Part shown: in pieces, positions 7,838 through 16,857 of the stretch
Layout: the number at the start of each line of letters is the position of its first letter
How positions within the stretch are numbered: position 1 is the stretch's first letter
Assembly: GCA_000209815.1 (NCBI GenBank)
Contig: FP929036.1
Location: 1,075,110 to 1,139,109, forward strand
Direction: 5' to 3'
DNA from: Butyrivibrio fibrisolvens 16/4
Lineage (GTDB): Bacteria; Bacillota; Clostridia; Lachnospirales; Lachnospiraceae
Length of the DNA stretch: 64,000 bases
Translations under genes and position numbers: made by a program
The notes under the pieces: generated by a model
What the model was told of the DNA's origin: nothing
Seen by the model: only the letters and a program-made list of their open reading frames with translations
Databases searched by the model: none

Positions 7838-9232
7838 ATGAGTTTTTTAGATGAAAGAAAAGCCTTAACAAGAGAAAAACGTCTAAGTTCCCTTAGCCAT
7901 TTTCATGGAACCCTTGAAGGATTAATTGATGAAACATCAGGAGCAGAAATCAAGCAGCGAATCAGAACCTTTTCACAGGTTCATGTAGACGAGACAATAT
8001 ATGCTTTTGATGTGCTGTCAAAGATAGAGGATGCGGCAATTATCGTTAATGGTTCCATCGGATGCTCGGCGCTTGGAATTGGGCAGGATCAGGAAAAAGA
8101 CTTTTCATGGTTTTCTACAAATCTTGTGGAAAGAGACACCATACTTGGTGGAGATGATAAGCTTCGTGAGGCCATCCTCAGAGCCAATGAAGAAAAGCAT
8201 CCAAAGGCAATATTTATTATTGGCACTCCTGTTGTTGCCATCAACAATGATGATATTAATTCGGTAATTTTAGAACTGGAGGATGAGATAGGTATTCCTA
8301 TTATCAGTATCTATACAGATGGATTCAAATCAAAAACACCAGTAACCGGATTTGATATTGTGACACACAGTTTGCTGAAGTATTTGGTAGATAAGAATGT
8401 GGATTTAAAGGAAGACTTCATTAACGTTATTTCTTTTTCTGAAAACATAGAGGATGTGGCTTCCATAGCAAGCATATTGCACGAGCTTAATATTAAATTC
8501 CAGGTGCTTCCTAGATTTTCTAATGTGGATGAAATCAGGAAGGCATCAAAAGCCAGAGCTACTGTTGTGCTAAATCCTGATGAAGGAGATTACTTGGCCA
8601 GAGAGCTTCAGGAGGTATATGGGGTACCTTATATAGAAAGTGAAGCGCCAATAGGTTTTAGAGGAACCAAGAATTTCTTGCAGAGACTAGGCAGCTTTTT
8701 AAATATTGAAGAACAGGTTGTTAAATACATTGATGAGGCGGAAGCAAAAATATCAGAACAATTTGTCAGCAATATCTTAGAGGATAAAAGAGTCTTTGTA
8801 GATGCTTCCCTTAGCAAAGTGTATGGCTACGGTAGATTACTGACAAATCTTGGTGGACAAGTGGTTGGTTTTTCTTCTCCATTTGTGGATTTGGAAAACA
8901 GAAAGCAGCTAAAGAGATTTGATTTCCTAAATAAAAATGCCATTGCAATCATAGGGAATGGTCAACAGTTTGAGAAAGCAAATGAGTTAGAAAAAAATGG
9001 TATTGATATTTACTTCAGTGAGAATGTAGGTAATTCCTTTGTTACTGATGAAGGGGCTGTAGTTGTTTCCACAAGAAACAGAGTTACCTACGGATTTGAA
9101 GGAGTAGATGTTATTATCGCTTCCATTAGAAGGGCACTTAGGCTTCAGGGAAAAAGCACAAGTGGTAGTAGCTACAAAGATAGTTTTAAACGACGAAGTG
9201 GTAACTGGTATGTAAAGCAGGAGGTAAGTTAA
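7838..9232 (+). CDS. nitrogenase-like component 1 subunit, D-type, Cys-poor
   Basis: A 464-residue member of the NifD/NifK/BchN-BchB fold. GSIGCSALG (Cys76) matches the NifD Cys88 region. The NifD motif ECPVGLIGDDI is recognisable as GTPVVAINNDDI, with its cysteine replaced by Thr. It is the only Cys in the whole protein, and there is no Cys or His that could bind a FeMo-type cofactor at the NifD Cys275/His442 positions. It can therefore supply only one ligand to a cluster shared with the next subunit. The ORF ends in an ATGA-type overlap with nflK. I infer a simple [4Fe-4S] enzyme, closer in principle to protochlorophyllide reductase or CfbD than to nitrogenase. Confidence 0.85.
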   Translation: MSFLDERKALTREKRLSSLSHFHGTLEGLIDETSGAEIKQRIRTFSQVHVDETIYAFDVLSKIEDAAIIVNGSIGCSALGIGQDQEKDFSWFSTNLVERDTILGGDDKLREAILRANEEKHPKAIFIIGTPVVAINNDDINSVILELEDEIGIPIISIYTDGFKSKTPVTGFDIVTHSLLKYLVDKNVDLKEDFINVISFSENIEDVASIASILHELNIKFQVLPRFSNVDEIRKASKARATVVLNPDEGDYLARELQEVYGVPYIESEAPIGFRGTKNFLQRLGSFLNIEEQVVKYIDEAEAKISEQFVSNILEDKRVFVDASLSKVYGYGRLLTNLGGQVVGFSSPFVDLENRKQLKRFDFLNKNAIAIIGNGQQFEKANELEKNGIDIYFSENVGNSFVTDEGAVVVSTRNRVTYGFEGVDVIIASIRRALRLQGKSTSGSSYKDSFKRRSGNWYVKQEVS

Positions 9233-10664
9233 TGTCAAACGTTATTAAAAATCCAAGAAATGGATGTGCACTTCACGGTGCTTTACAGACAGTACAGGAA
9301 ATAGAGGGAGCTGTTCCAGTAGTTCACGCTAATGCAGGCTGTGGAGTTATAAATTATCTTGCTAATAAGACTGTAGGAAATGGAGCAAGCAGATATAGCG
9401 GATTTGCTACTCCAGGAACAGCAGTGCAGGAAAGACACGTTATTTTCGGTGGAGCTTCAAGACTTCGTGAACAAATAAAAATACTATTAAGGTTGTAAAT
9501 GGAGATTTATATGTCATTTTAAACAGCTGTGAATCTGCAATGGTAGGTGATGACGTGGATGCCATGACCCGAGAAATTGTAGAGCAAGGGGAGCCAGTTG
9601 TTGACACTCTTATAGCAGGCTTTAATGGTGGCAGTCATTATGGATATGAGCATGTTATTTACGACATTCTAAAGTCCATTGACGGAGTGAAAAAGAATGA
9701 GAAAAGTACTGACGAAAAGCTTATTAATATCTTTGGAATTGTTCCTGAGAAGGATCCATATTGGCAGGGAAATCTGGAGGAAATCAGAAGGATTTTTGCA
9801 GGGGTTGGTTTAAAGGCAAATCTATTCTTTGGAGTATACGGAGGCGTGAATGATTTGGTAAATGCTAAAAATGCTGTAGCATCGGTTGTTTTTAGCAGGT
9901 GGGGAGAGCTTCCAGCAAAGCTTTTAAAGGAAAGATTTGACGTACCATATATCTCGGTTAGTTCATTGCCCAATTCGGCAAGTGATGAGAGAGAACTTAT
10001 TGAAAAGGTTTCCGAGTACGCCAAAATTGATTCGGAAGTTAAGGAGAGCTTCTTAGAGAGTGAGGGGAGATATGAGAGGAATTACCTATCCAGAATCAGG
10101 GATGATATTTTCGAATATGACCTTGGAAAGAGAACACTTATTGTAGGTGATGAGGAGCAGGTAATTCGTTACGGAAAATTATTTAAGGAAGTATTTGGTG
10201 CAAGAGTAGTGGGAGCAGTTCTTACAGATGCCTTAAAGAAGGATGAGGAGCACGAGACAGATAACACTGAAATCCTTGAAGCTGTAGCAGAAAATATTTA
10301 CATCACATCAGATGAAAAGGATATTGAGGACATAATCAAGCGAAGCCGTGCACAGGTTGTAATTGGAAGCTCATTGGAGAAAAGAATTGCAGAGAAAAAT
10401 AATGTTTCACTCCTTGAGTTTAGCTATCCAATTTATCACAGAGCAATTCTCAATCAGACTACAGTGGGAGTGAGAGGCGCAGTGGAATTTGTAAGTGATT
10501 ACATTACAACAGTTAAGCAGGCTGAAAAGGAAAAATCTCAGGTGCTTCACGACTACTTAAAGCAGCTGAAGAATCAGAACAGCTGGCAGGGACATACTTC
10601 TAAAAAGGGTCAGGTGAAACAGATAAATCTTGTTTCTGAATTGGCATCGAGAGAATCTATATAA
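9232..10664 (+). CDS. nitrogenase-like component 1 subunit, K-type, frameshifted
   Basis: Read through one missing A in the A5 run 9477-9481, this is a protein of about 477 residues. Three cysteines sit where NifK/BchN bind a P-cluster-like centre: Cys12 (RNGCALHGA), Cys37 (ANAGCGVINY) and Cys100 (LNSCESAMVGDD). The C-terminal FSYPIYHRAILNQTTVGVRGA corresponds to the conserved NifK/NifE end. With Cys76 of the D-type subunit it would give a 3+1 Cys site for a [4Fe-4S] cluster. As given, the frame stops at 9498 and reopens at 9540; the missing residues (KVVNGDLYVILNSCESA) are family-like, so the break is probably an assembly error. Confidence 0.85.
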
Positions 10665-10683
10665 GCATACAGGAGGTAGACTA

Positions 10684-11748
10684 ATGAAGAAATTGAAAAA
10701 GACATTGTTTGCGGCTATAGTTGGTACTTTTGTTTTATCAACTGTAACAGCTTGTGGAAGTTCGGCAGACAATATAGTGGACAATAAAGAGGAAGAAATC
10801 ACAGCTTCCAGTGACGGTGCGAGAGAAGTAAATATTGGATTTGTTGATACTTCTGGTGCAAATATCTTACTAGGCAGCGAAGGAATTGCCAGAGACAATG
10901 GATATTTTGAGGAAGAATTTGAAAAGATTGGGGTAAAGGTAAATCTTGTCCCTATGTCAGGTGCTGGTCCAGCGATAAATGAGGCATTGGCTTCTGGAAG
11001 TCTTGATATCGGAATTCTTGGAGATGTTCCAGCTGTAAATGGAAAGTCAAACGGAATTGATACAACAGTAATTGCTTTTAATGGTTTGAACAACTTTATA
11101 GTTATCTCTGCAAATCCTGATTCAGGAATCGATTCAGTAAAGGATTTGAAGGGCAAAAAGGTAGCAACTCAAAAGGGTGCATTTATGCATAGATTACTTT
11201 TATATGCCCTTGAAGAGCAAGGACTTACTATTGATGATATCGAATTTGTTCCAATGACGGGTCAGGATGCTCTGGCAGCTCTTGAGACAAAGAGCATAGA
11301 TGCAGCTGTTGTCCAGCCTAATGATGTGACATACAGACTTTCTAGGGAGAATGGATTTAGAGAAATCTTATTTAGCAATAACCACGAAGGTTGGGCAGCA
11401 GGTTCTATTACTGAAATTAGAACAGAGTACTTAAATTCGAATCCAGATGTTGCTGTAGCATTTCTAAAGGCACTTCTCAGAGCTAATGAGTACATTGAAG
11501 CTAAAGAGAATGCTCTAAAGGACCAGTGGATTGCAGCAGGATATTCAGCAGATAGCTATGAGTATGCTTATCCAAATCATGACAATTATTCAAGAATTGA
11601 AGCAACAGATGATGTTATTGAAAATGCTAAAAAGACACTGGCATTCCTTCAGGAGAATGATTTATCCGATGGGGATTTTGACGTAGATGCCTGGTATGAC
11701 CTTTCATATTACGAAAAGGCTAAGGCAGAGTTTGAAGGCAGCAAATAA
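10684..11748 (+). CDS. ABC importer binding lipoprotein, sulfonate/taurine (SsuA/TauA) type
   Basis: A 354-residue lipoprotein, with signal peptide and lipobox STVTAC ending at about residue 20. The mature part has the NMT1/SsuA fold features: LLGSEGIARDNGYFEEEF near the start, then LASGSLDIGILGDVPAV and DLKGKKVATQKGA. Start 10684 is chosen for CAGGAGG just upstream; earlier in-frame codons overlap nflK. It belongs to a complete importer with the permease at 13008 and the ATPase at 14515, interrupted by the radical SAM gene and the nucleosidase. The substrate is probably a small organosulfur compound handled by the nitrogenase-like enzyme; this is inference. Confidence 0.85.
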   Translation: MKKLKKTLFAAIVGTFVLSTVTACGSSADNIVDNKEEEITASSDGAREVNIGFVDTSGANILLGSEGIARDNGYFEEEFEKIGVKVNLVPMSGAGPAINEALASGSLDIGILGDVPAVNGKSNGIDTTVIAFNGLNNFIVISANPDSGIDSVKDLKGKKVATQKGAFMHRLLLYALEEQGLTIDDIEFVPMTGQDALAALETKSIDAAVVQPNDVTYRLSRENGFREILFSNNHEGWAAGSITEIRTEYLNSNPDVAVAFLKALLRANEYIEAKENALKDQWIAAGYSADSYEYAYPNHDNYSRIEATDDVIENAKKTLAFLQENDLSDGDFDVDAWYDLSYYEKAKAEFEGSK

Positions 11749-11767
11749 TACAAGATAGGAGAAAAAA

Positions 11768-12997
11768 ATGAGCACTATAAAAGACAGATTATATAATGAG
11801 CTAAAATTCAAAGCTAAAGTAAATGTAGATGGAATAAAGGTAGATCCAAAGATTTTTAAGAATCTTGATTTAGGTGGTAAATATCAAGAGCAGATTCACG
11901 CATTATTTGAAATGGATCATGTAGCTCATCCAGAGGTTCTGTTCCCTTGCAATTTCACATCACCAAGCGGACTTCGCTATTCATTTTCTTGGGATCCTAG
12001 ATCAAGCGTTGAGATTAAATATATTAATGATCAGTTTGTACTGTTCGATAACGGGGTAGAGAAATTCCCAATCGAGTTTGATCACAGACCACAATACTAT
12101 AGCAAGAAAACTTCCGATGGAACAGAAATGTCTCACGTAGCTACATATTCAAATGGTGTTGTAAGCATTGCATATAGTAATGAGTGCTCACTTAAGGAAA
12201 AAGGCTTGGACTGCTTATTCTGCAATGCCAATGCTACAAAGGATACATACGCTGAAAAGGAGAACATTCAGTGGAAGAATCCAAGACAGATTGGTGAGAC
12301 AGTTGCCGAGGCATTTAGACTCGGTGAAGGAAGACACGTAAATCTTACAGGTGGCTTTGTACCAGAACGTCGAGAGGTAGATTACTACATTGATGTAGCA
12401 GAGGCAATTCAGGATGAGACAGGTCTTGAGGACTTTAATGGAACTGCTGTTATTGGCGCTCCTGCTGATTTATCTGTAATCGAAAAATATAAAGAAGCTG
12501 GATTTAGAACACTTGCTATTCAGCTTGAAGTATGGGATGAAAACTATTTCAAGGTTATTTGCCCAGGAAAAGAAAAAGAGTGTGGCGGAAGAGAAAACTG
12601 GATAGCAGCACTTGATAAGGCGGTATCAGTCTTTGGAAGAGGCCGAGTAAGAACTGGTTTCGTTGCTGGAATTGAGCCAAAGGAAAGAACTCTTGAGGGT
12701 GTAGAAATTCTTACTAAGAAGGGGATTATCTGCCTTACAAATGCTTGGTGCCCAAACCCAGGTTCAAAGCTTGAAGGTCACAGAACACCTACACATGAGT
12801 GGCACTATGATTTAGCACAGAAAACATATCTGTTACATAAGCAGGCAGGAATCAGTTATGAGCAGTACTTGGATGTTTCTCCATCTCCAGATTTCTTAGT
12901 ACTTGATTTCTATAGAATTGAAGAGGAAAGATTACCTATTTTCAATGAAGAAGGTATTGAAAGCGAGAAGGAGAATAAGACTGCTTTAGCTGTATAG
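11768..12997 (+). CDS. radical SAM protein with unusual CX8CX2C cluster motif
   Basis: A 409-residue protein. Cys140, Cys149 and Cys152 form CX8CX2C (NECSLKEKGLDCLFC) in place of the standard CX3CX2C, followed by LTGGFVPERREVDYY, which resembles the GGE region of radical SAM barrels. A further Cys-rich segment (ICPGKEKECGG, about 260-270) and an NAWCPNPGS segment near 330 could hold an auxiliary cluster or substrate. It lies inside the transporter genes of the nitrogenase-like locus, so a role in activating its substrate or metal centre is plausible. It is not close to NifB, which has a different motif arrangement. Function unknown. Confidence 0.75.
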   Translation: MSTIKDRLYNELKFKAKVNVDGIKVDPKIFKNLDLGGKYQEQIHALFEMDHVAHPEVLFPCNFTSPSGLRYSFSWDPRSSVEIKYINDQFVLFDNGVEKFPIEFDHRPQYYSKKTSDGTEMSHVATYSNGVVSIAYSNECSLKEKGLDCLFCNANATKDTYAEKENIQWKNPRQIGETVAEAFRLGEGRHVNLTGGFVPERREVDYYIDVAEAIQDETGLEDFNGTAVIGAPADLSVIEKYKEAGFRTLAIQLEVWDENYFKVICPGKEKECGGRENWIAALDKAVSVFGRGRVRTGFVAGIEPKERTLEGVEILTKKGIICLTNAWCPNPGSKLEGHRTPTHEWHYDLAQKTYLLHKQAGISYEQYLDVSPSPDFLVLDFYRIEEERLPIFNEEGIESEKENKTALAV

Positions 12998-13007
12998 GAG
13001 GACAAAT

Positions 13008-13769
13008 ATGAGTAACAAGCTAAAGGATGCTAATGTTAGTTTTATAATTCCATTTTTGATTGTAGTGGCATGGTTTTATGCCACAACAATCAATAACATG
13101 TCAGGCGCCATTTTGCCAAAGATTAGTGATGTTTTCACCGCATTTAGAAATCTTACTCAAAAGGGACAGCTACAGCAGGATATTATTGCAAGCTTAATAA
13201 GAGTTGTTCAAGGATATGCAATTGCATCAGTGCTTGGGATTTCACTGGGAGCTTTGGCAGGAATGATTCCATTTATTAGAAAGCTTATATTACCAGCAGC
13301 AACGGCCATTAGACAGGTACCTATCATTGCCTGGATTCCACTTATTATACTATGGTGTGGGATTGGCGAATTATCAAAGGTTGTCGTTATAGTTATCGCA
13401 GCTACGTTTCCTATTATGATTAATACTATGAGTGGTGTTTCATCCACATCTGATTTGTTACTTGAGGTAGCAAGCCTATACAAATTAGGAAAATGGGAAA
13501 CCTTCCTAAAGGTATATTTACCAAATGCCCTTCCATCGATTTTAGTAGGATTAAAGCTAGGTATGGGAGCTTCCTGGATGGCAGTGGTGGCTGCAGAGAT
13601 GCTTGGTGCATCATCAGGAATTGGCTATCGATTAAATGATGCAAGAAGTATGCTTAAATCAGATCAGGTAATTCTTTGCATTATTTTAATTGGTTTCATT
13701 GGCATAGGAACAGACTGGCTTTTATCCAAGTTTTTCAAGAAGATTACACCATGGGAGAATAGTAAATGA
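13008..13769 (+). CDS. ABC importer permease, SsuC/TauC type
   Basis: A 253-residue inner-membrane permease with about six transmembrane helices. It has the BPD_transp_1 coupling loop (EVASLYKLGKWETFLKVYLPNALPSI...) typical of nitrate/sulfonate/taurine importers. The stop overlaps the ATG of the nucleosidase gene (ATGA), so both are translationally coupled. It works with the binding protein at 10684 and the ATPase at 14515. Confidence 0.9.
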   Translation: MSNKLKDANVSFIIPFLIVVAWFYATTINNMSGAILPKISDVFTAFRNLTQKGQLQQDIIASLIRVVQGYAIASVLGISLGALAGMIPFIRKLILPAATAIRQVPIIAWIPLIILWCGIGELSKVVVIVIAATFPIMINTMSGVSSTSDLLLEVASLYKLGKWETFLKVYLPNALPSILVGLKLGMGASWMAVVAAEMLGASSGIGYRLNDARSMLKSDQVILCIILIGFIGIGTDWLLSKFFKKITPWENSK

Positions 13770-14473
13770 AACGAGTAGCAATAGTAAGTGCGATGGATGA
13801 GGAAACTGAGTACATTCATGAATATCTAACCAATAGAGAAGGTTGGTCAAGAACAAAGGAAAATCTATATAGGAATGAAAAGAAGGACATAGATCTTTTT
13901 GTAAAGGTTCTTGGTGTGGGAAAGGTAAATGCAGCATACAATACGGCAGATGTTATCAGTGAGTTTAACCCAGATTTTATTGTAAATATCGGTGTTTCGG
14001 GTGGACTTGCTCCAAATGCAAAAAGAGGTACAGTTGCCATAGGAAAGAGCTATGTTCAGACTGATTTTCATCCATATATTGAGGACAACTATCCGGAAAT
14101 CAAAGACACAGAGGACTGGATTATAGACGGACTAGAAAAATCTGCCAAGGATAATAATTTTGATTACATCACAGGAAGGCTTGCTACAGGCGATTTCTTC
14201 TTAAGTGATGAAACAGAAAGACAAAATATTATCGATACCTTTGACCCAGTTTCTTTCGATATGGAAACAGCAGCCATTGCTCAGGTGGCTACCGCAAAAA
14301 ATGTTGAGTTTGCAGCACTTCGTATTTTTTCAGATTTGGCTAATGATGAGTCCATTTCAATTATTGAAAATAAGAAGGCAAATAATATTGACGACAAAGA
14401 AAAAGAAGTAGACAAGAAATTAAAAATTAGACCTACAGAACTTCTTGTTCCATTTTTAGAGGAAATTGGCTGA
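13766..14473 (+). CDS. 5'-methylthioadenosine/S-adenosylhomocysteine nucleosidase
   Basis: A 235-residue PNP-superfamily nucleosidase. It opens with VAIVSAMDEETEYI. VNIGVSGGLAP and SFDMETAAIAQVA (purine and ribose site; the Glu-Thr-Ala of METAA) and a late RIFSDLANDES, with the catalytic Asp, are all visible. It cleaves MTA or SAH to adenine plus methylthioribose or S-ribosylhomocysteine. Its presence inside the nitrogenase-like transporter operon with metK implies that the system consumes or recycles methylthio by-products of SAM. Starts in an ATGA overlap with the permease gene. Confidence 0.9.
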   Translation: MKRVAIVSAMDEETEYIHEYLTNREGWSRTKENLYRNEKKDIDLFVKVLGVGKVNAAYNTADVISEFNPDFIVNIGVSGGLAPNAKRGTVAIGKSYVQTDFHPYIEDNYPEIKDTEDWIIDGLEKSAKDNNFDYITGRLATGDFFLSDETERQNIIDTFDPVSFDMETAAIAQVATAKNVEFAALRIFSDLANDESISIIENKKANNIDDKEKEVDKKLKIRPTELLVPFLEEIG

Positions 14474-14514
14474 TATAAATTTAGAACCGTCTACTAGAAA
14501 AGAGGAGAACAGCC

Positions 14515-15302
14515 ATGGGCAATCAGGATAAAAACATTATAAAAATTCATAATCTTAACAAGGAATTTGTGGTTGATAAGAATCCTATAAGAGTATTGAG
14601 TGACATTAATCTGGAAATCAAAGAGGGAGAATTTATTACGATAGTAGGTCATTCTGGGTGTGGAAAAAGTACTTTGCTGAAAATTATGTGTGGACTAGTA
14701 GATTACGAAGATGGAACTGTTGAAAGAAATGGTCATCCTGTAGAAGGTCCAGGTCCCAATTGCGGTATGGTTTTTCAAGATCATAGACTACTTCCATGGC
14801 TAAAAATCAAAGATAACGTAGGATTTGGATTAAAAAATCTTTCAAAGGAAGAGAAAGAAAAACAGTTCTAAGTCATCTTAAAATGGTTGGTCTGGAAGGT
14901 TTCGAGAATAGTTATCCTGCTCAGCTTTCAGGTGGAATGAGCCAACGAGCAGCCATAGCAAGAGGCCTTGCAAATAATCCAACTATTCTACTTCTGGATG
15001 AGCCTTTCGGTGCATTAGATGCACTGACAAGGATTCAGATGCAAAAGGAGATTTTAGAAATACAGGAGAAAGAAAAGACCACTATGGTAATGGTTACACA
15101 CGATATTGATGAGGCAATTTATCTAGGAGATAGAATTGTAGTAATGTCTGCTAGACCAGGAGAAATAAAGGAAATCATAGAGACAGATCCTGTAGAATCA
15201 AAAAAGCGTGGTAGCGCTAAATTTGCAGAGTACAAGAAAAAGATATATGACTATTTCTTCGAAGATTCAGATGTAGATTATGAAATTGAATATGTAATAT
15301 AG
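14515..15302 (+). CDS. ABC importer ATPase, SsuB/TauB type, frameshifted
   Basis: The Walker A GHSGCGKST, Q-loop VFQDHRLLPW, signature LSGGMSQRAAIARGLA, Walker B ILLLDEPFGALD and switch His (THDIDEA) are all present, but in two frames. The break is at the A5 run 14858-14862. Adding one A restores KEKTVLSHLKMVGLEG and a single protein of about 262 residues, normal for this family. It energises the importer with the binding protein at 10684 and permease at 13008. Last gene of the nitrogenase-like transcription unit. The break is very likely an assembly error. Confidence 0.9.
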
Positions 15303-15386
15303 TTTTTATTAATAACTAGCTATAATTATTTTTATGAATCAGAGCTATTGACTAAGGGATGTTAAAAAAAGAATTTGGTTAATCAC

Positions 15387-15445
15387 TTGCGGCTATACTT
15401 CTACAGAGTTATAATAAAGCTATACTTCTACAGAAGTATAGCTTT
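15387..15445 (+). promoter_or_regulatory. toxin-antitoxin promoter with operator repeats
   Basis: A -35 TTGCGG (15387-15392) and -10 TATAAT (15410-15415) are 17 bp apart. The half-site TATACTTCTACAGA occurs at 15394-15407 inside the spacer and again at 15421-15434. The second copy is part of a perfect 14-bp inverted repeat, AAAGCTATACTTCT/AGAAGTATAGCTTT (15416-15445). This is a typical autoregulated operator, and the XRE-type antitoxin is the likely binder. The inverted repeat could also fold as an mRNA hairpin. Confidence 0.65.
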
Positions 15446-15472
15446 ATTTATTTTGAAAGCAAGGTGAATTAA

Positions 15473-16111
15473 TTGAGCAAATTAGTTTTATATCATGGTT
15501 CGGACAAGATAATAAGTTCCCCTAAGTTTGGGTATGGAAAGCCCTTCAATGATTATGGGCAGGGCTTTTATTGCACTAAGCATATAAACCTGGCCAAGGA
15601 ATGGGCAGTAGAAGCTGAGAGAGACGGTTTTGTTAATGTATATGAAATAGATGATAAGGGACTTAAGATTCTAAATCTTAATGATGAAAAGTATTCAATT
15701 TTGCATTGGATTACACTGCTGATTGAACATAGAACCTTTAGTATCAACAGCCCACTGACAAGGGATGGTATTGGGTTTTTGCAGCGAAACTATCATATAG
15801 ATATAGATGAATATGATGCAATAATAGGTTATAGGGCAGATGATTCATATTTTTCATTTGCCAGAGCCTTTTTGGCAAATACTATTAGCATTGAACAGTT
15901 GGAAGAAGCTATGTACCTTGGTGAATTGGGACAACAGTTCTTTATAAAGAGTGAAAAGGCTTTTTCAAAGCTTAAGTTTATAGAGGCAAAACAAGTGGAT
16001 TGCACAGAGTATTATCCTAAGAAGTCTGCTAGGGACAGCAAAGCCAGGGAAAGCTATAATACTATTGCTGATGCAATGGATAAAAAGGAACATATCTTAT
16101 TGATCTTGTAA
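15473..16111 (+). CDS. DUF3990 family protein, likely ADP-ribosyltransferase-like toxin
   Basis: A 212-residue protein starting at TTG 15473, with AAGGTG 7 nt upstream. The N-terminal LYHGSDKII, the DYGQGFYCTKHINLAKEWA block and IIGYRADDSYFSFARAF match DUF3990 proteins, whose fold is related to ADP-ribosyltransferases. These genes pair with small or HTH antitoxins; here the partner lies 15 bp downstream. Catalytic residues cannot be assigned with certainty. The target is unknown. Confidence 0.7.
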   Translation: MSKLVLYHGSDKIISSPKFGYGKPFNDYGQGFYCTKHINLAKEWAVEAERDGFVNVYEIDDKGLKILNLNDEKYSILHWITLLIEHRTFSINSPLTRDGIGFLQRNYHIDIDEYDAIIGYRADDSYFSFARAFLANTISIEQLEEAMYLGELGQQFFIKSEKAFSKLKFIEAKQVDCTEYYPKKSARDSKARESYNTIADAMDKKEHILLIL

Positions 16112-16126
16112 GAAAGGAGCAGTAGA

Positions 16127-16759
16127 ATGGTTCATCCTTATAAAGAAATATATCTTAGTGATGCTATGGCAAATTTAGCAGAAGCATTTCAGACTGCAGC
16201 TCATGATTACAAGTTAAGTCTAGATTTTTTTATGAGCCTGTTCATCGTTTCAGGAATAGCAGCACAGTTTGAAGTGGGAAATCCCAAATACATAGTTGGA
16301 AAATCTGGGGCGGAGCTTACTCAGGAGATAGTCCTTAGAACAAATGCTACAGAACTAAGGGAGATTGATACATCCTTTAAAGCACCTAAAGAGGATTATT
16401 GGACAGGTTGGGTGTTAGCATATTATCAGTGGTACTCGGCCAAGAGCTTCAAGGAAATACAAAGCATTATCACCCCAGAAGAATTAATGGAGAAATACAA
16501 TCCATATCATGAAATGGATGAAATGCAGATAGTAGAATATATTAATTCCAAAGTCGACAAAGCAAGAGCAGTAAGCAGGCTTCAGATGTATCGTAAATAC
16601 TTTGAAATGTCCCAAAGTGAGCTGGCGAAGGAAGCAGATGTTAATTTGCGCACATTGCAGCAGTATGAAATTGGGGCAAAGGATATAGGTAAAGCCTCGG
16701 TGGCTACACTTGAATCTTTATGTAAGGTTTTGAAATGTGACGTAAAGGATTTATTATAG
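16127..16759 (+). CDS. XRE-type HTH antitoxin partner of DUF3990
   Basis: A 210-residue protein. The N-terminal ~130 residues (LAEAFQTAAHDYKLSLDFFMSLF...) resemble DUF3791-like partners of DUF3990 genes. The C-terminal ~60 residues are a helix-turn-helix: RLQMYRKYFEMSQSELAKEADVNLRTLQQYEIGAKDIGKAS. The DNA-binding domain would bind the repeats at 15394-15445 and repress the operon. Domain order (toxin-binding first, HTH last) is the reverse of many antitoxins. Starts after AAAGGAG. Confidence 0.75.
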   Translation: MVHPYKEIYLSDAMANLAEAFQTAAHDYKLSLDFFMSLFIVSGIAAQFEVGNPKYIVGKSGAELTQEIVLRTNATELREIDTSFKAPKEDYWTGWVLAYYQWYSAKSFKEIQSIITPEELMEKYNPYHEMDEMQIVEYINSKVDKARAVSRLQMYRKYFEMSQSELAKEADVNLRTLQQYEIGAKDIGKASVATLESLCKVLKCDVKDLL

Positions 16760-16803
16760 TTAGTATGATAATCAAATAAGTATATTTGATCTGATTTGAG
16801 GGT

Positions 16804-16840
16804 CGGTTATAGATTGAATCTATAACCGGCTCTCATTTTC
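16804..16840 (+). terminator. intrinsic terminator after toxin-antitoxin operon
   Basis: Perfect 12-bp stem CGGTTATAGATT/AATCTATAACCG (16804-16815 with 16817-16828) with a minimal loop, followed by a T-rich stretch. Confidence 0.7.
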
Positions 16841-16857
16841 TTTAGGAGCTAGATATA

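Noticed and set aside
6936-10664. True nitrogen fixation genes (nifHDK)
   Set aside because: The D-type subunit lacks two of three P-cluster Cys and both FeMo-cofactor ligands, and no nifB, E, N or V genes are present.
10557-11156. 199-residue minus-strand frame
   Set aside because: Antisense to nflK and the binding-protein gene, no ribosome site, low-complexity composition typical of shadow frames.
15303-15360. Another copy of the sulfur inverted repeat near CTATTGACTAAGGG
   Set aside because: Only the left arm and the TTGACT match; the right arm is absent and no gene start lies at the right distance.
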